Below are positions 53,020 to 55,793 of a stretch of DNA of 55,793 nucleotides, one piece after another. Below the pieces are notes generated by a model. It saw only the letters and a list, made by a program, of their open reading frames with translations. It did not search any database and had not been told where the DNA came from. Position numbers and translations under genes: made by a program. Position 1 is the stretch's first letter. Each line of letters begins with the position of its first letter. The stretch spans positions 1-55,793 of the forward strand of contig JAFEKR010000106.1 of assembly GCA_019022495.1 (NCBI GenBank), in the 5' to 3' direction. This DNA is from Epichloe hybrida (Eukaryota; Ascomycota; Sordariomycetes; Hypocreales; Clavicipitaceae).

Positions 53020-55793
53020 TTATGCCGAATACATTTCGGGACGCTTAGGAAAGTCAAAATAGAGGAACGTGACTTTGCCGGACGCGTGTCCCAAAATCAC
53101 AATATCCTCACACACTGCCAGCACATTTGATGTATAGCTCGTCGGCAGCAACATCAGGACGCCTCGCCCTTCTATCCACACATGGCCCAGCCTTGCCTCG
53201 GCCTCCATGCCAGGGAAAGCGACTGGTTTGTAGACGAACAGAGTGTTGTCTGGTGCTTTCTTGTTCAGTGCCGACTGCTCAGAAGCACCCATGTTTACAG
53301 AACCAGCCGTCGTCACCAAGGTTTCGCCGTCCGCCGCAAAGGCCATGTGCGAAAACGACTCTTGCTGATTGATCAGCCTGCGCCTTGAGTTTGATGCCTT
53401 CTCCAAGGCGTATATACAGCCATTGCTGGACCCCATCATAACAGCCGAGTCATCCGGGGTGAAGACCAATGCAACAGGCTCATCCGCACTCTCCTTCTCA
53501 AACACGTGTGCCTGGTCACCACTTGTAGTGTCCCACAGAACAACACAGCCAGTCTGATCCACCGACGCCAGAGTCTTGCTGTCGTTGGAAAAGACGATGC
53601 AGGATTGGGTTTCGCTCTGCCCCTTGATGGGCACGCTTGATCCAGATTCCACCGTCCACAGTCTGATGGTCCTATCGTAAGAGAAGGAGGCGACCGTCTT
53701 GCCGTCTGGCGCAAATGCAATGCATCTGACGGCCGACGAATGACCTTTCCAGATCTGGAGACATTCGGCACTCTGGATATTCCACAGTCGCACAGTCTTA
53801 TCGCTAGACCCGGAAGCCAGAGTTTGACCATCTGGGGAGAATGCGACAGAACGTACAGCGTCCTGATGGCCACCCAACCGATGCAAGCATTCTCCTCGTT
53901 CAATGTCCCAAATCCGAATATCCCTGTCATGAGAAGCTGTGGCTGCCATTGTCTTGTCGGGAGAGACCACTACATCTGCGATCCGGCTGCGATGGCTTCG
54001 CGCCTCTTCTTGCTGACTCCAATCTTTCATGTCCAGAAGACGAGTAGTGTCCTCTAAGCCACCCATGGCGACAGTCTTGAGGTCCGGCGATAATGCGATC
54101 GTGGGCCAATTGTTCCATCCTGGGCTGAAACTTCGCTGACAAGTTCCACTCTCGATATCCCACAGGCAGATTGTGCCATCGGTCGAAACCGAAGCAAGCG
54201 CCTTACTATCAGCCGCAAACGTAAAGTCTCTAAAAGCTTCGTCGTGTCGTTTGAGCACGCGGGCACTGTGACCCGTGCCAGCAGCAACATCCCACACCCC
54301 AATCAGATTTTCAAGCAACGACACAGCCAAGACCCTGTTGTCTGGTGACAAGGCAATGATACTCTTGGTCTCACCCTTGGCTGCGAATATCGGGTGCATA
54401 CTTTCCGTTGCCACGTCCCACAGATGCACTGTGGCATCATTGAGAACCAAGACAACGCTCTTGTTATCTGAATGAAAGTTTGCACAAGCAATCGTGTGCT
54501 TTTCTGGGTGAGTGATGGTTCGTGTCTGTGTCTTGGTTTCCACATCACAGACATGTAACGTATCGCCATACACAGCCAATATAGATTTCGAGTCGGGAGA
54601 GAAGCTCAGCTCTTCCGCAATACCAGTAGAGTCGGGAAGGAAGACGGTGCAGGCCGGAGTCCATGTTTCCGTGTTCCATATTGTCAAGGAACCTTCAGTG
54701 CCCGTGGAGAAGAACTTGCCGTCCTCGGAGAAGGCCACAGCTGTGACAGAACCGTACCGACCGTCGAGGGTGCGCGTGTTGGAGTCACCAGTTTGATGCG
54801 TGGTGATCATGCCACGAATGAAACCTAGACGCTCATCCCATCCGAACTTGCGAATGGAGCCATCATTTGGACTGAATAGCAAGCCGGTGCCGTATGTCTG
54901 CAGAGCTGCCGCCTTGATGGTCGACTTGTGCATGATGAGAAAGCTTGCGGCATCCCGCAGGAATTCTTGAAGCGGAGGAGAGGATTGGAAGCGCGACTAA
55001 ACAAGTGTGTGAGCATGCTGCTCAGCACTGTGCAGTCTAGATACCATTCAGTTGGCGTTCAAATTCCTTACCTGAGCGATAAGCATCCTCATGGATTCCA
55101 ATGCCCCCGGCAGTTTTCCAAGAAGTGACAGGCTTTCGACCCAGCGGAGGAAATACTTCTTGAAAAACGAGAGAACCCTTTTAGACGTGACGAGCTGTGC
55201 CGGTGTGTTTGTGCCACTGGCATCACAGAGATGATGTATCCAGAATGTGCTGGAATAGGCTATGCCAGCCAGAGGGTCATTATCGGACCCATTGATCGAG
55301 TCACCAAGAAGCCTTGGGAAGTATCCGTTTCCTGGCAAGTAGTACATGTTGTGCTTGAGGGTGTGCTGCATCTCATCAATCGAACGATGAGCGATATCCT
55401 GATGACTCATGACGAAATCGCCTCGCTCGAGCATTTCACTATACGTCCCGCGCAAGTAGTCCCTGGCAGATTGGTGAACAAGTGAAACTACCCTGCCAGT
55501 CATGGCAAGCAGCGAACCGCAAGCTTTGACAATGTCCAAAGGGTTGATGGGGGAACCTAAGCCTGCAATGACCCCAAGTTCTCGTAGTGTGAGTGGCCGG
55601 TAAGCAAGATACACGGCTGCAATGGCGCTTCTGCAGCGCTTCTGCCGCCGACTGTCGTACCCATTCATCTTGGCCATCATGTAGGCGTACAGAGCCGGAA
55701 GACCCGAGGGCAATTTCTTCATGGTCTCCACCGCATCCTTGCCCTCGACCCCTCGAAGCTCCTTGAGCGCAAGAGCAGCCCACAGAAAGGTAT
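53020..55793 (-). CDS. NACHT-WD40 (NLR/HET-E-like) protein, C-terminal part; 5' end outside window
   Basis: The gene enters from the right edge. The upstream exon reaches 55072 and the downstream exon is 54996-53020, with a 75-nt intron (GTAAGG...TTTAG), in phase. The visible part is about 899 residues. It begins in the helical region behind a NACHT ATPase (TFLWAALALKELRGV, LPSGLPALYAYMMAKM, AVYLAYRPLTLRELGVIAGL, VVSLVHQSARDYL), which is typical of fungal NLR-like proteins. The rest is about 12-14 WD40-type units. The clearest are VRSVAFSPDGQTLASGSSDK-type and VRCIAFAPDGKTVASFSYDR-type; the outer ones are weaker. Such proteins act in non-self recognition, incompatibility and regulated cell death. 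The P-loop and the N-terminal effector domain lie outside the window. The repeats are diverged, unlike the near-identical units of fast-evolving HET-E/HET-D paralogues. Confidence 0.9.

Overview
This window is nuclear DNA of a filamentous ascomycete, most likely a sordariomycete of the order Hypocreales. The evidence is short GT-AG introns of about 50-100 nt with CTGAC or CTAAC branch sites, CT-rich leaders, and fungus-specific genes: class IV chitin synthase, a Chs4/Skt5-like activator, a DUF3716-type zinc protein and a NACHT-WD40 protein. A RIP-like AT-rich Copia relic is also present. I cannot name the species from sequence alone.

Layout. 0-9.3 kb: 3' end of histone H2A.Z, a fungal Cys/His-rich protein, a damaged DUF3716-type gene, a secreted Cys-rich GPI protein, and a MINDY-type deubiquitinase ending in a CaaX box. 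9.8-16.3 kb: a steroid 5-alpha-reductase family enzyme, a flotillin with a 22-nt microexon and a GC-AG intron, a damaged fungal gene, and an arginine-pathway reductase that has a mitochondrial leader but lacks the kinase half of the usual fungal fusion protein. 16.7-20.5 kb: an AT-rich, stop-riddled Ty1/Copia relic (LTR, RNase H, reverse transcriptase, all minus strand) abutting a Fun30-like SNF2 ATPase that has lost its 5' half. 21.9-22.8 kb: a Myb/SANT-like protein. 22.9-27.3 kb: a gene-poor stretch with tandem repeats.

27.4-38.4 kb: a Chs4/Skt5-like chitin synthase activator (Sel1 repeats, CVVM CaaX end) and a class IV (Chs3-type) chitin synthase lie head to head across about 5 kb of non-coding DNA that carries a MITE. 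In yeast the two homologues act together at the plasma membrane, so the linkage suggests a chitin-synthesis locus. The synthase reading frame is interrupted near its first membrane segment. 39.8-55.8 kb: polo kinase, an OPA3-like mitochondrial protein, two proteins I cannot assign, a small fungal membrane protein, an SBDS/Rtc3-like protein whose intron carries a 58-bp-arm foldback element, and the 3' part of a NACHT-WD40 (NLR-like) gene running off the right edge.

Three themes cross the window. Several genes lack internal or 5' segments (13.9, 16.2, 19.0 and 35.3 kb). Two inverted-repeat elements have arms that differ mainly by transitions. A 9-mer, TACTCCGTA/TACGGAGTA, recurs at least 11 times between 23 and 47 kb, only in non-coding DNA. 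Splice sites were assigned by eye, using reading-frame continuity and remembered family conservation.
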